DNA of 64,000 nt from Craterostigma plantagineum. Lineage: Eukaryota > Streptophyta > Magnoliopsida > Lamiales > Linderniaceae. Within the stretch, counting starts at the first letter, position 1; every line of letters begins with the position of its first letter. The notes below the pieces were generated by a model. That model worked only from the letters and a program-made list of their open reading frames with translations, had not been told where the DNA came from and made no database searches. The position numbers and the translations under genes are program-made. The DNA lies in assembly GCA_027422505.1 (NCBI GenBank), contig JAPQWV010001339.1:1-64000 (forward strand), in the 5' to 3' direction. Shown here piece by piece: positions 63,767 through 64,000 of this stretch.

Positions 63767-64000
63767 ATCGTTAAGTGTACTGGGTAATTTCATGGTAAAT
63801 TTATTACGGGTTTATTAAATTAATTTTTAGTAATACTTACAATAAGTTAAGGGAAGAATATAGCGTCACTTGACATACAGGTCGATTAAAATATTTACTT
63901 TTGATGTGCTAGCCTTAATATAATAGGCTAGTATATTTAGCACCCTGATATAAGTGGACTTATATTTTAGGCCCATCTCCTGCTGCAACGTACTGTATAA
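63767..64000. other. Right edge of the window
   Basis: AT-rich; no feature supported. Confidence 0.4.

Overview
This is a stretch of plant nuclear genome, almost certainly from a eudicot. It is AT-rich, its genes are split by GT-AG introns, and the gene families are plant ones: a phytosulfokine precursor, a chloroplast PPR protein, a plastid-type APS kinase and a UDP-glycosyltransferase fragment. About three quarters of the window is transposable-element DNA, much of it nested. I see no rRNA, tRNA, CRISPR array or prokaryotic operon.

Layout. 1-2261: no recognisable gene. 2267-7838: Ty1/copia element (minus) with TSD TTTAC. 8590-10839: small non-autonomous LTR element (minus, TSD CAAAC) encoding repeated FDRGR peptides. 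11089-12369: two MITE-like elements. About 12.6-15.7 kb: CACTA (En/Spm) remnant. 15.8-17.2 kb: a Stowaway MITE, a TIR MITE and a Helitron. 17997-19911: Helitron carrying a broken UDP-glycosyltransferase fragment. 20078-20720: fold-back Mutator-like MITE. 21050-21672: tandemly duplicated Helitron. 22681-22997: phytosulfokine gene. 24292-24706: small frameshifted plant gene. 26048-26866: a Helitron and a 5'-truncated LINE with a 15-bp TSD. 26968-29957: DG1-like PPR gene (minus, 8 exons). 30007-38406: 8.4-kb Mutator-like element inserted just upstream of the PPR start codon. It carries a transposase and, convergent to it, a DUF1985 plus Ulp1-protease gene. 38.7-49.7 kb: PIF/Harbinger element with divergent transposase and Myb-like ORF1, split by an 8-kb copia derivative (40098-48111). 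49931-52894: plant-mobile-domain element with TIRs of about 100 bp. 53389-55848: copia derivative retaining integrase. 56164-60622: APS kinase gene or pseudogene (minus), with a second FDRGR-type LTR element (57220-59998) in an intron. 60987-62484: Helitron interrupted 4 bp before its 3' end by a Mutator-like element with an OTU-protease-like ORF. 62611-62803: Stowaway MITE. 63178-63758: GC-rich hAT-type MITE.

The most interesting candidate is the 30-38 kb Mutator-like element. A short motif, TTATTCGAGT and its reverse complement, occurs roughly 45 times in its non-coding parts and appears absent from the exons, and the element encodes a DUF1985/Ulp1 protein. This resembles the sequence-specific anti-silencing arrangement of Arabidopsis VANDAL elements, but with a different motif. 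Three other elements also carry private short-motif arrays: ATCGGGCGATT in the leader of the copia derivative, TTTCGGCCG in the plant-mobile-domain element, and the FDRGR-coding motif in the two small LTR elements.

The conserved genes (PPR, APS kinase, UGT fragment, small ORF) all carry apparent single-base deletions, several in homopolymers. Either these are decaying copies or the assembly has residual indel errors. Every frameshift call should be read with that in mind.
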